A stretch of DNA of 64,000 nt from Symbiodinium natans (taxonomy: Eukaryota > Sar > Dinophyceae > Suessiales > Symbiodiniaceae). Of this stretch, positions 10,533-19,638 are shown piece after piece. Numbering within the stretch: position 1 is the first letter of the stretch; each line of letters begins with the position of its first letter. The notes under the pieces were generated by a model. It saw only the letters and a program-made list of their open reading frames with translations. It ran no database searches and had not been told where the DNA came from. The DNA lies in the NCBI GenBank assembly GCA_905221605.1, contig CAJNDS010002790.1:872097-936096 (forward strand). Reading direction: 5' to 3'. Made by a program: the position numbers and the translations under genes.

Positions 10533-11101
10533 GTTTGCTTCCGGGGTTTGGGGCTTGGCTTCGGGAGTAATGCTGGCTTCCTGATGCTTCCTTTGACACG
10601 TTTGTTTTTTGCTAGATTGGTTGTTGTAGCGCTTTCTCGTTTTTCCTCCGTACAGCAGTGCATTCGTACAAAACGAGAGAAAAAGGGTTCAAGGAGCAAG
10701 TATCCACGTTTCAACGGCTAGTTCGAGCAAAGTATGTCATATGCTTCAGCGTCTATGCAGCCGCTGGGAAGCATGAGACGTCGGCCAAGAAGGCGTATGG
10801 CGTGCCTACATGCAGACCATATAATTTTGTTGGATCAATGTTGCATCTATCGTGTAATGGGCCTATAGTTTACATCCAATATGCTGCCTACTATGCGGAT
10901 TAGATACAAGTGCATGTATACACACACTATAGCCGCATGTGGTTCTTTCTCCTTTTTACAAAAGTGCTAGGGAGGCTGTTCGCGCAATGGCCGGCTTTGG
11001 GGTAGTGAATGCTCTTTCGCAAAGGGTGACTGGGCTACCTTGTTGAGGAGAGTTTCCAAGGGATTCAGAGGGGTTAGGCTTAGGGAGTAGGGTTTAGGGT
11101 T
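10533..11101. other. Unique then repeat sequence left of the LTR element
   Basis: Mostly single-copy sequence with short open frames on both strands and no splice-supported island. It ends in a TTTAGGG-like tract that is the target of the LTR element. Confidence 0.4.
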
Positions 11102-11106
11102 TCGGG

Positions 11107-11371
11107 TGCGGAGCTGCAGTTTGTATTGAGGAAAGGAGTTGGTGTTGAAGGAAAAGGGGTCAATGAACCCGATAACCTTTCTGGCTCAAGGATGGCCAGC
11201 CCGTCCAGTGAAAAGTTTTTGCGCTTGGGTTTGGGTAGTAGGAACCTTGGGTTTCCTTGCCCTTCCCTTTTCATATACCTTAATCCCGTCTTGGTGTGGT
11301 TCGGTTCAGGGAGTTCATTTAGGCAGCCAAGGGTTGAGACTCTTCCTTTTCCCCTTTCGGTTGCCCCCGTA
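11107..11371 (+). repeat. 5' long terminal repeat
   Basis: 265 bp, TGCGGAGC...CCCCCGTA. It contains, at 11169-11190, a sequence close to the dinoflagellate spliced leader and ending TGGCTCAAG. Open frames inside it recur in the 3' copy only because the two are identical. By homology to LTRs generally, this copy should hold the promoter. Confidence 0.9.
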
Positions 11372-11383
11372 GGTTATGAGCCC
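11372..11383 (+). promoter_or_regulatory. Primer-binding site, half-tRNA-Met type
   Basis: GGTTATGAGCCC directly abuts the LTR. It is complementary to GGGCUCAUAACC, the anticodon arm (CAU loop) of a methionine tRNA, not to a tRNA 3' end. Drosophila copia and yeast Ty5 are primed from this part of initiator tRNA-Met. Confidence 0.7.
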
Positions 11384-11439
11384 AAATTAGGTTCCCTGCG
11401 GTTGAGTGTTCTCTTAAGGTTTTTTGGGATCAAGAAGCA

Positions 11440-12837
11440 ATGCCTTCTCCCAAGCGATGGCTCCAACCTTCCTCGGATGGTGGGCAGAATGGTGGAGCTG
11501 GAAGTGGTGCAGCTGAGTCTCTGGGTGAAAGGGCGGTGCTGGAAGAGGTAATGCCTGGCGCTGAAGAACATCTGGATGAAGCCTCGGTTGCAGAAGGCCC
11601 CAATGTGGGTATGAATCCCAATGTGGATATGGTTAGCAATGCTGAAGCTGAAGGACGAGCTGTTGTATCGCCAAAACCTGGGGAAAAGAGAAACTGGGAC
11701 GCGACTGGCGGTATAGACCGTGAACTGGAGGTGACCGTTTTACGCGTGTTGCACAAGCATGGGTATCAGCCGTCGACCTCAACTTCGGGACGAATGGTAG
11801 ATCAAGGGTCTCAGACCAGTCTGAGTGGAGAAGTGCTGCAAGCTGCCAGGAGACCTCTGAACAAGATTAAAGGGGATCCCTCGGCGAGTTCCCTGGGTGG
11901 TGGAAGCGGTTATGAACAGAAGGGTGCGGACAGCTTTGAAGCTGCACCAACTGCTGACTACGCCATGGGGGAGGAGGAGATCTTACAGATGGAGGCTGAA
12001 AGGTTGCGCCAGTTGTCAGAAGAAGCGGATGAGACGCGCCAAGTCTCTGGAGTGGATGGTTTTCAGAAAGACGAGCATCTGGTTCAAGCGTGTGATGGGA
12101 CAACTTGGGAGTGGCATATCCACGAAGATGGGAGACAGTATTACTACTGCCTGGATACGCAGGAAAGCAAGTGGACGCCGCCGGATGTAGGTGAAAAGGT
12201 GAAAAGCGACAAAGTGGCTGGGTCTCCTTCGGGCAATGGGCTGGAAGTGGAGACTGCACTGGGTCCTTCATCGACTACACCGACACCTGAGTCTACGAAG
12301 GCATTCCAGGGTAGTGTAAATAGTTTAGGTGAAAAAGATTTTTCCTGTAGTATTGGGGATAGCGGTCTTAGGGATGGTGGCGACGCCCAGACCTCGGGTT
12401 CTCCTGACGAGGAAGGAATTTCTGGATTCCGAGCAGACATGGCTGGAGAACATCTGGATCGGGAAGGAATGGAAGCACTTTCTGAGGGTGTCGCAGCGGT
12501 GAAATCTGTGGATCCGGTGGAAAAAGTACCCAATGCGGAGGTGGATGCTGTGTCGGCTACAGAAGAGCGAGTGGTGGATAAGGTATCTGGCCTTCAGGAG
12601 GGTGGTCCTGAAGATCTGGATGACGGAGGGAAGAAGTCGTGCGTTACGACTGAGGAGGTCTCTCCGTTTGGTGCCAAGAATCCTGCCATTCAGGGGAAAA
12701 AAGAAGCTTCTGAAATAGCTGGAGACACGGTTGATCTGGAAGATGAGGCCTGGAGCGCCAATGAAGCGCGGGTCAATGTGCCAGATAGTACCTGGAGTGC
12801 AGAGAAAGCAGCATATGGTGTCACGTTCCGCGGATGA
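11440..12837 (+). CDS. LTR-element ORF1: acidic protein with WW domain
   Basis: 465 codons, the first long frame after the primer site. The chain is acidic and low in hydrophobic residues. At residues about 223-248 it has a WW domain: Trp223, the central YYY run (DGRQYYYCLD) and Trp245 followed by TPP. WW domains bind proline-rich partners, often in splicing and transcription complexes. Residues 250-465 are Glu/Ser/Gly-rich and look disordered. The frame closes at a TGA while coding-like sequence continues in the +1 frame (ORF2), overlapping by about 107 nt. It occupies the gag position, but I see no Gag homology or CCHC knuckle. Start chosen as the first ATG of the frame. Confidence 0.75.
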   Translation: MPSPKRWLQPSSDGGQNGGAGSGAAESLGERAVLEEVMPGAEEHLDEASVAEGPNVGMNPNVDMVSNAEAEGRAVVSPKPGEKRNWDATGGIDRELEVTVLRVLHKHGYQPSTSTSGRMVDQGSQTSLSGEVLQAARRPLNKIKGDPSASSLGGGSGYEQKGADSFEAAPTADYAMGEEEILQMEAERLRQLSEEADETRQVSGVDGFQKDEHLVQACDGTTWEWHIHEDGRQYYYCLDTQESKWTPPDVGEKVKSDKVAGSPSGNGLEVETALGPSSTTPTPESTKAFQGSVNSLGEKDFSCSIGDSGLRDGGDAQTSGSPDEEGISGFRADMAGEHLDREGMEALSEGVAAVKSVDPVEKVPNAEVDAVSATEERVVDKVSGLQEGGPEDLDDGGKKSCVTTEEVSPFGAKNPAIQGKKEASEIAGDTVDLEDEAWSANEARVNVPDSTWSAEKAAYGVTFRG

Positions 12838-13900
12838 CTGCAACAATGGGGCGCAGGTCTCCGTAGTAGCCAACGATGGAGGCTCACAGGTGGACGCACT
12901 AGTGCTGCTTGAAGTTGGTGGCGAGGAACAGAATGACGAAGGCTACACCGGAGCCAATGCGGCAGCTGTGGTCAACGATAGTGGTGATTCTCTTTTGGAA
13001 ACCATGGAGCCAAAGGAGCCTGCGGTGGAAGAAAATGTGCCGACCGCGGATGACCAATCCAACAGCCCTGCGGTGGAAGAAAATTTGCCTGCTGCAGAAG
13101 GTTTGACAAAAGACTCCAATGGTGGGTCCACTCCCAGGAAGGGGGAAGTATTGCCGTCTGAAAGCTTGCCGGAAGTCGACACCGAGCGAACTGTAACAGA
13201 TGAGGCAAAGCCATTGGCTGGAAAAGAGGATGGTCCTGAGCTCCAGGAGCACAAGGTGGATGAGCTTGTGGGACTCGTGGAGCAGGACAAGCAGCTTGCC
13301 CCCAAGGTGGAAACAAGGGACGTTCCGGGAGCCGAAGAAACAATTCCGGTTTCTGAAGAACCAACGAAGAAAGTGCCCAAAGAGGGAGCCTTGGATACAC
13401 CTGGGAAGCATTGCTATCAAAAGGGAGATCGGATCAATGGTCTAGTGCGCTGCATCAATGTACATGGAGCTTTTTTGGACCATGGCGATATGAATGTACT
13501 AATTCCTGCGGAAGGGAAAGATACACCTCTTTTCAAAATTGGTGACACTGTCAATGGAACAGTGGAAAGGGTGGATGATGATGGTACCGTGATCTTGGAC
13601 ACCTTCCTGGTTTTGGAAGAGGATGAGGAGGACTCCTCTTCGACGCTGCGCAAATGGAAAGACAGCGGCTGGGGTATTCATGGTACGCTGGTCAATGGTA
13701 CCAAGGTTCCGACGGTCAATGGGACTGGAAGTCGGAAGAATGGCAGTCCCGCGAGTGGTTTGCCGATCCAGGATTATCTTCTGAGGAACAAGAGGAAGCC
13801 GTGCAGAAGCAGCTCTATGGAGAAAAGATCTATAGAGCTCTTCTGGAGGATGAAAAAGCTGATAAGGCCTATGTGGGCAAAATCACTGGGATGTTGCTGA
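12731..13900 (+). CDS. LTR-element ORF2: acidic linker plus S1-like domain
   Basis: 389 codons in the +1 frame relative to ORF1. The first 35 codons overlap ORF1 and read unnaturally, so real coding probably begins near 12.83 kb (ADDCNNGAQVS...), continuous in character with ORF1. Repeated AVEEN(V/L)P motifs occur around residues 97-125. Residues about 231-300 resemble an S1/OB RNA-binding fold (KGDRINGLVRCINVHGAFLD, then IGDTVNGTVERVDDDG). The last 80 codons overlap ORF3, where the ORF3 frame is the better reading. This could be a separate cistron or the middle of one frameshifted protein. Confidence 0.6.
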   Translation: MIWKMRPGAPMKRGSMCQIVPGVQRKQHMVSRSADDCNNGAQVSVVANDGGSQVDALVLLEVGGEEQNDEGYTGANAAAVVNDSGDSLLETMEPKEPAVEENVPTADDQSNSPAVEENLPAAEGLTKDSNGGSTPRKGEVLPSESLPEVDTERTVTDEAKPLAGKEDGPELQEHKVDELVGLVEQDKQLAPKVETRDVPGAEETIPVSEEPTKKVPKEGALDTPGKHCYQKGDRINGLVRCINVHGAFLDHGDMNVLIPAEGKDTPLFKIGDTVNGTVERVDDDGTVILDTFLVLEEDEEDSSSTLRKWKDSGWGIHGTLVNGTKVPTVNGTGSRKNGSPASGLPIQDYLLRNKRKPCRSSSMEKRSIELFWRMKKLIRPMWAKSLGCC

Positions 13901-15894
13901 GTCGTCCAATAGACGAGGTTATGGAGTGTGTCGCAGATCATGCATTCCTGAACACTGAAGCTCGGCATGCATACGGCATCTTGCAAAGTGATGGTTGGAA
14001 GCCCGATGGTACAGAATGTGCAGGCTTGGAAAAGACAATCACCTTTTCCCGAAAGCAGTACCACAACGCGCTCTACGAACTGGCACGTAAGAAAAGGAGA
14101 TTTAGTGGACCAGTCGTGGGTGAAGCGGTGGCAATGTTGCTAAGCCAAGGCAAAGATGAACTTTGGAATGCGCTTTGGCTGGATACCAAGCGGTTTTTGC
14201 AGGAGCTTGATGGTGCAGTTGAAGTTATGAGTAAGAGGGAAAACAAGCCAATGGAAGCCTGCATGGATTCAGATCAGTATAAGAAGGCTCACATGACGCC
14301 AAGAACTGTGTCACCAGGATACAGCAAGCTGTGCAAGTTCTTCAATCAGGGAAGGTGTCGCAATGGAGATGAGTGTTCCTATGAACATCGTCGTTATGGT
14401 GAAGGTTGGCCAGGAGGAGGACCAACTGAGCCAAAGAACAGCCAAAAAGCTGGAGATGAGGATGGGAACATTGGTGACCCTCCTACAGAGGAAGGCACAG
14501 TTGATGAGGCACAGCAGGAGCGGGAGGATTCAGCCTTCAGAGCCAAGTACAACTTTGGTAAAGGTGCATCAAAGGGTGAGCCTACGTTGGGTGAGCCAAA
14601 AAGGCAGCTGTGTCTGTATTACAATCAAGGTGGTTGCAAGTTTGGGAGTTCATGCAGGTATCTTCACGACGATGAAGTAGTATTGGAAGGGACTTGGGAA
14701 CCCGGCAAAGCTTGGGACAATGCTTCCAGGAAGGCACTACGGGACGCAGGGTTCCACCATTGCTGTTTCGATTATTACCTCAGAGGACAGTGCCGTAAGC
14801 GGTTCAATACTTGCAGATTTTCCCACGACGAGATGACAGATGAGCGGCTGGCGCACCTGAAACATTTGGTAAATGTGGCCAATCAGGTCCGGTTTGAAAA
14901 AGAGAGAGGATTGGAGATTTCGGACAGGAGTACTTTTCAGCCACCTGCAAGTGGGGGAGCTGAATCTTCATCCTCCTCAGCACCACAAGCATTGCAAATG
15001 ACCAATGTGTCAAAGAAAGCAGGTGAGGTTGATACGCTGGATGGAGCAGATGGAGATGTACAAAAGGATTCGGTGGCAGAGTCTACCACTGTACGTCTTC
15101 AGAATCCAGAAGAGCCAATAAAAAATTGGATGGCTCGCAACCAACACTTGTGGGTGTGTACACCTCACGTAAGTGACGTGATGATCAAGCTTGGTGTGAC
15201 CAATGTCAAGGAGCTACAAGAGTATATCTTCGTGGAGGATTTGGTGGAAAAAGGGGTTAACAAGGTGACGGCCTGCAAAATTCTGCAATTGGTGGGTGGT
15301 GTCCATTACCGGCCAATGTCGCCGGATGTGGCTGTTTCTACCAACGCATCGGTACGCATGGAGCAATCTTCTGGAAGCCGGGAAGCTGGAAGAGGGGCGG
15401 TGAGAACTATCTCTCAGGTGCGTGAAGCTGAAGGTCCTGGTACAAAGGAGATGCCGCGAGGGTCTTATCGAGAGATTTTCGACACAGGCAAGTTCCGTGA
15501 CGCTTGGACGCTTGCGCAGAGGTCCCCGCTGCGCGTGCAGAGGTTGCGATTGGTGGGAGTTGGAATGCCACCGGTGAACCCGCCAACAAAGGCGTGTAGG
15601 TCAAGATCAAACCCTGTTAGAAGGGGAAGGCCCTTGCTGGATCGGAAACAGGTGCGGCTGGTGCCACGCTCTCGCTCACATCGGCGTGTGCAGCCGGCGG
15701 AGGTGGTGGAAAAGCCAAAGCCACTGGAACCGGTAAAGCCTCGTGGTGGTTTGTCGTATCCATTCAGCAGAGCGTGGGCAGATGTGGTGGATGATGATGA
15801 TCAGACGAGAGCTCTGGTCTCCTATGCTGATTCCTCAGGTGATTCAAGCGAGGAAGAAACCAATAGCGCGCGACCCTGTGGGAAACCTTTTTGA
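13654..15894 (+). CDS. LTR-element ORF3: triple CCCH zinc finger, SAM-like
   Basis: 746 codons. A Trp-rich N-terminus (WYAGQWYQGSDGQWDW) is followed by a helical segment. Three CCCH fingers follow at residues 227-245 (C-X7-C-X5-C-X3-H), 320-338 (same spacing) and about 371-391 (C-X8-C-X6-C-X3-H). Such tandem fingers usually bind single-stranded RNA. Residues about 490-550 resemble a SAM-type helical bundle (VSDVMIKLGVTNVKELQEY...). The tail is Arg/Ser/Pro-rich with RSRS-like pairs. It is back in the ORF1 frame. Its TGA follows a run of five T, and a -1 slip there enters ORF4. Likely role by domains: RNA binding, perhaps packaging of element RNA (inference). Confidence 0.8.
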   Translation: MERQRLGYSWYAGQWYQGSDGQWDWKSEEWQSREWFADPGLSSEEQEEAVQKQLYGEKIYRALLEDEKADKAYVGKITGMLLSRPIDEVMECVADHAFLNTEARHAYGILQSDGWKPDGTECAGLEKTITFSRKQYHNALYELARKKRRFSGPVVGEAVAMLLSQGKDELWNALWLDTKRFLQELDGAVEVMSKRENKPMEACMDSDQYKKAHMTPRTVSPGYSKLCKFFNQGRCRNGDECSYEHRRYGEGWPGGGPTEPKNSQKAGDEDGNIGDPPTEEGTVDEAQQEREDSAFRAKYNFGKGASKGEPTLGEPKRQLCLYYNQGGCKFGSSCRYLHDDEVVLEGTWEPGKAWDNASRKALRDAGFHHCCFDYYLRGQCRKRFNTCRFSHDEMTDERLAHLKHLVNVANQVRFEKERGLEISDRSTFQPPASGGAESSSSSAPQALQMTNVSKKAGEVDTLDGADGDVQKDSVAESTTVRLQNPEEPIKNWMARNQHLWVCTPHVSDVMIKLGVTNVKELQEYIFVEDLVEKGVNKVTACKILQLVGGVHYRPMSPDVAVSTNASVRMEQSSGSREAGRGAVRTISQVREAEGPGTKEMPRGSYREIFDTGKFRDAWTLAQRSPLRVQRLRLVGVGMPPVNPPTKACRSRSNPVRRGRPLLDRKQVRLVPRSRSHRRVQPAEVVEKPKPLEPVKPRGGLSYPFSRAWADVVDDDDQTRALVSYADSSGDSSEEETNSARPCGKPF

Positions 15895-16310
15895 GAGAAA
15901 GGGATTCACAAAGAACTGAGACAAGTGGCAATGTTCCACTTGCTGGTTCTTCAAGCTCCAATGATGGGCAGAAAAAATCGGTTCACCTTGGCGAAGAGCG
16001 CGACAAAGCGTCGCGGGGGGAGACCCGCCAAGAAGTTTTTTCGCTACCACAACCTTCTCGTCGAACTGAGCAGTCTCAAACAAGAGCAAGGGATGGCTCA
16101 GTTATAGTTGGTTCGCTGGCGGTGGGCTCCACGGATGAGGTTTTACCTGGGCAAGGTGTTGCTGGACAGGTGAACGTATCTGAAAGCGCTCAAGTTCTAC
16201 CTGGGCAAGATGTGGCTGGACAGGAGACGGCGCTGGAAGGAGCAGTACAAATTCCTGGCGAGGAGACTGACCAAAAAGAAGGAGAAGGTGGGAGCAATGA
16301 ACTCTGTTGA
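15891..16310 (+). CDS. LTR-element ORF4: disordered linker
   Basis: About 139 codons in the -1 frame relative to ORF3, with no ATG near its start (it opens at TTG). Ser/Glu/Gln-rich, with a duplicated motif LPGQGVAGQ / LPGQDVAGQ encoded by a 57-bp direct repeat. The absent start codon and position between ORF3 and ORF5 favour translation by frameshifting from ORF3 rather than an independent gene. Confidence 0.5.
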   Translation: MRERDSQRTETSGNVPLAGSSSSNDGQKKSVHLGEERDKASRGETRQEVFSLPQPSRRTEQSQTRARDGSVIVGSLAVGSTDEVLPGQGVAGQVNVSESAQVLPGQDVAGQETALEGAVQIPGEETDQKEGEGGSNELC

Positions 16311-19263
16311 TGGTACGAAGATATTGGATGGTCTTCCGGTGAAGAAGGGCCATCAGCACTTGCTTACCAAAGGCCTTCTGAATCGGATTTATTGGAAGGT
16401 TGCTGTCGGCAAGTTGCCTGTGGGGCAAAAGGACTGTCAGAAGGGGTCCAATAAAATGGATCGAAATTTGGTTATTAGCATGTCATCCGAAGGTGCAAGC
16501 GAACAGGATTTGAACCTGGCACTGGTGGACGATGCTGATCAGTCAATGGATGATGGTACATTGGTGGTTACGGCGTATGACCCACGAACGGTGATTCAGT
16601 CGCCAACAACTGATTGGGTTACGCGTCGCGGTTTGACCGATCGTGCCATCTGGCCGGCAATAGCGACTGCAGCGCAGAGGATATGTGCTGAAATGGTTCA
16701 AGTGGATGAACTGAATGCCCAGTTGGAGACTGGGAGACTCCTTTTTCAAAGGAGAGATCAAGGACATTATGGAGATTTGCATCATTCGTTCCATGAAGAT
16801 CCGTGCTTGCCGGTGGTGGGAAATTATCCTCTTTCGGTGATGGGTGCATTGCTATCTCCTGGCCTGGAAAGGGAATTCAGAAATACTGAAAAGTTTGGAA
16901 CTGCTATGGAGGCAAGAGCCTACGATTGGAGTCGCAGTCCAGGCATGGAAGTACATGTTGAACTTATGGCGAGGGTAGCCAACCTGGTTGCTCCGTTCCT
17001 TACCCTAGGAGGCCAAGGGTTGGTGGTGAATTCAGAATTTCTCTGGCAGCGCGGGAGGAACCAAATGATGGAGTTCCTTCAGGCGGCGACTTGTGCTGAT
17101 CAATTGGAGGTTCTCTGGAAAAGGATGGACGACGATGCTGATGAGGAAGTGGATCCTTCAGGGATGGTGCTGGAGATCCCCGAACAGCAAGATGCGGTAT
17201 TTGAGCAAGGGATCAATGAATCCCCTATTCCCATCGAAGATGCTGGAAGTGAGACAATTGGTGACACTGGAAGTGATGGCAAAGCGCCAGAAGTTTCTCC
17301 AGAAGAGGAGACATCCAGTGGTTCGTCAAGGTTGGCTGGCACCAGAATGTTCTTGTGGTCGGTGTATTCTCGTGTCGCTTCCAACTGGGATTTCTCTATG
17401 CAGGACCGCGCTACGGGTAGGATCTTTGACAGCACGAAGGGGTATCCTGGTGAAGGACCGGACAATGGTGACGATTTTTCCTCTAAGAGGAACTTACCCT
17501 GGATCTCTGAAGATTACCTCGACGAAGTGGTGTCAAAAAAGATGGAAAGGTCTTCAGATATGGATGGGTTGAATGGGTTTGTTCCGGAAAGTGAGGGACA
17601 GTCGGAAAGGGTAGAGGTGGAGAATGTTACTGCCTCTAGAATTCTTATGGCTCTTTGGAAAAAGGGATATAGAGCTGGGTATAGGAGGTTGTGTCGTTCA
17701 AATGTATCTGGACCCAAGGTTGGAGCAATGAATCGTCCAATCAAAAAGGTGCGGAAGATCGGCACTAGAAAGGCCTTCTTGAAAACGTTCAATGTTTTTG
17801 GATCGTCTCAGAATGGCTCAGGAGCTGGTGGGAAACCAATCATGAAGGTGATAGGACCAAGGCCAGGTTTTCCAGCTGTTCTTGATGCATCAAACATTGA
17901 TAGCACCTTGGGTAAAAAAGGTAGTTCTCCAGATCATGGCAATGTCCATGTAGTGCGGGATTGTTCGATGGACCATCTTGAAGCAGAACGTTTGTCAAAA
18001 AGGAGACAAGGTATCTGCTATTGGTTTGCAAAAGGGAACAATCGCTGCAAGTTTGCTGAGAACTGCAAATTTATTCATTCCAATGATGATGTGGTGCTAC
18101 AATCGTATTGGTGCAAATATTATGTGGCTGGGAGACACTGCTACGCTGGAGAGGACTGCAAGTTCTCTCACGACGCAACTGGTGTAAGGTGTATCCAGTT
18201 TGCTCAGTCTGGGAAGTGCCGTCATGAGGACAGGTGTGTCTTTGAACATGGTGATCCGCTGGATGAACAGAGGCCAAGGTCTCCAAGGACGCCCCCAAGG
18301 GATGGTCCGCGGAGGAGTACTGGTACAAGAAGTGGAGGAAAGGAAATTTCTCCTGAACGGTATGATGAAGATGATGAGGATTTGATGGGGTACGACGACG
18401 ACACCAGCATGATAGAATTGCTGATGGAGGCAATTTCTTACATGTCTGATGGTAAGTCAGATTTGGCCCGCGCGGAAGCGGATCCGGTGTTTAAACTTTT
18501 AAAGTTCAATGGAGATGCTGACCAAATGGACGCAGAATGGTGTTCATGGACTACTGGCATGCTGTCTTCATTGGAACTTCACGAGGTAGTGAAGTCATAT
18601 GAGATTCCACTGGTGGAGGTTGAAGAGTGGATCGATGATTTGAGGATATGGTTCCAGCGAGCCAATATGAAAGAAGAGAGAGATCCAAAAAGGGACAAAA
18701 AGAGGTCCCTAGAACGGGAGTCCAGTAAGGATATTCCTGCCAAAAAGGAGGTGGTTGGAACTTCGGAGACGGATGTTGCCGTTGAAGAAGAGGTGAAAAA
18801 GGCCAAAAAGAAGAGGAAAACTGCTGCAAGTGAGGATCCATACACTCTTCTGGTTCCAAAGACGAAGAAGATGCCGGTGAACATTGAGAAGGGTGGATCA
18901 TCATCCAATGCGGTGGTATCTGGAGGGGAAAAGGCCTCTTCGAGAATGCGCACCAAGGCAAGCGTCTCGGGAAAGACGAAAAAGAAAGAGAAAAGTCAAA
19001 GCCCCAAGAAGGAAGAGGTGGTAGTGGTGGAAGGTCCTGAAGAAAAGGATCGTCCTTCTGAAGTGGATGCGCAGTCATCTACCACTGTTGATGCAGAACT
19101 GGGACAATCCTGCCAAGCAATTGAGGACGCGAAGAGAGAGGGGTTGGTATCCTCAATTCAAAGGTGTGTGCAAGATCCTGTTCTTACAGTGTCGGACCTG
19201 GAGCACGTTTTGCTGCGACTTCACCTAAGCATCGATGCCCATCGGAAGAAGAAGAAGGGATGA
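16210..19263 (+). CDS. LTR-element ORF5: second triple CCCH protein
   Basis: Up to 1017 codons. An ATG at 16297 (MNSVDGTKILDG...), overlapping the ORF4 stop, is a natural alternative start. A long N-terminal half of unknown fold (residues 100-560, several Trp-rich helical stretches) is followed by three CCCH fingers at residues 603-623 (C-X9-C-X5-C-X3-H), 635-654 and 661-680 (both C-X8-C-X5-C-X3-H). Next come an acidic patch, a helical region near 740-820, and a Lys-rich tail with a bipartite-looking nuclear signal (KKAKKKRK). No polymerase or nuclease motif seen. The arrangement mirrors ORF3, suggesting an internal duplication of an RNA-binding module. Confidence 0.8.
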   Translation: MWLDRRRRWKEQYKFLARRLTKKKEKVGAMNSVDGTKILDGLPVKKGHQHLLTKGLLNRIYWKVAVGKLPVGQKDCQKGSNKMDRNLVISMSSEGASEQDLNLALVDDADQSMDDGTLVVTAYDPRTVIQSPTTDWVTRRGLTDRAIWPAIATAAQRICAEMVQVDELNAQLETGRLLFQRRDQGHYGDLHHSFHEDPCLPVVGNYPLSVMGALLSPGLEREFRNTEKFGTAMEARAYDWSRSPGMEVHVELMARVANLVAPFLTLGGQGLVVNSEFLWQRGRNQMMEFLQAATCADQLEVLWKRMDDDADEEVDPSGMVLEIPEQQDAVFEQGINESPIPIEDAGSETIGDTGSDGKAPEVSPEEETSSGSSRLAGTRMFLWSVYSRVASNWDFSMQDRATGRIFDSTKGYPGEGPDNGDDFSSKRNLPWISEDYLDEVVSKKMERSSDMDGLNGFVPESEGQSERVEVENVTASRILMALWKKGYRAGYRRLCRSNVSGPKVGAMNRPIKKVRKIGTRKAFLKTFNVFGSSQNGSGAGGKPIMKVIGPRPGFPAVLDASNIDSTLGKKGSSPDHGNVHVVRDCSMDHLEAERLSKRRQGICYWFAKGNNRCKFAENCKFIHSNDDVVLQSYWCKYYVAGRHCYAGEDCKFSHDATGVRCIQFAQSGKCRHEDRCVFEHGDPLDEQRPRSPRTPPRDGPRRSTGTRSGGKEISPERYDEDDEDLMGYDDDTSMIELLMEAISYMSDGKSDLARAEADPVFKLLKFNGDADQMDAEWCSWTTGMLSSLELHEVVKSYEIPLVEVEEWIDDLRIWFQRANMKEERDPKRDKKRSLERESSKDIPAKKEVVGTSETDVAVEEEVKKAKKKRKTAASEDPYTLLVPKTKKMPVNIEKGGSSSNAVVSGGEKASSRMRTKASVSGKTKKKEKSQSPKKEEVVVVEGPEEKDRPSEVDAQSSTTVDAELGQSCQAIEDAKREGLVSSIQRCVQDPVLTVSDLEHVLLRLHLSIDAHRKKKKG

Positions 19264-19630
19264 CTGGATGGTATTGATGAGGGACTAGGTTTTTCTCTTT
19301 CTGAAGACAAGTGCGCTGGAACAGCCAATGTGCTGAAAGTATGGTGGTTACTATTAAGGGTATGGAAATCCCTGATAGTAGAGAGTGTACAGCTTTTTGC
19401 GTAGCGAAGACCACGGTTCGTGGTGAAGAAGGCTGAGAGTCTTCAATGACAAGAGAATCATGGTGGTAAAAAGATTCTCTATGGTAAAAGGTGTTTAGCC
19501 AATGTGCTATAAATTCGTCCTGGATGACGTAAAACCATAACTTGCATTCCAAGCAGCTGGCTGCTGCCTTAATGGCAGTTTTTGGCCAAAAGTCTGCACC
19601 TCCAGTTTGTGTCCCAGGAAATCCTAGGAC

Positions 19631-19638
19631 AGGGGGAG
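19631..19638 (+). promoter_or_regulatory. Polypurine tract
   Basis: AGGGGGAG lies immediately before the TG of the 3' LTR. In LTR retroelements such a tract primes plus-strand DNA synthesis. Confidence 0.75.

Noticed and set aside
11126-11551. 141-aa ORF across the 5' LTR
   Set aside because: Most of it lies in the LTR and recurs in the 3' LTR. No start context or domain.
11440-19263. Hidden reverse transcriptase or integrase in the LTR element
   Set aside because: I looked for YxDD-type and HHCC or DDE-like contexts in all five ORFs. The HHCC at ORF3 residue 368 belongs to a CCCH finger, and acidic YDDD in ORF5 lies in low-complexity sequence.
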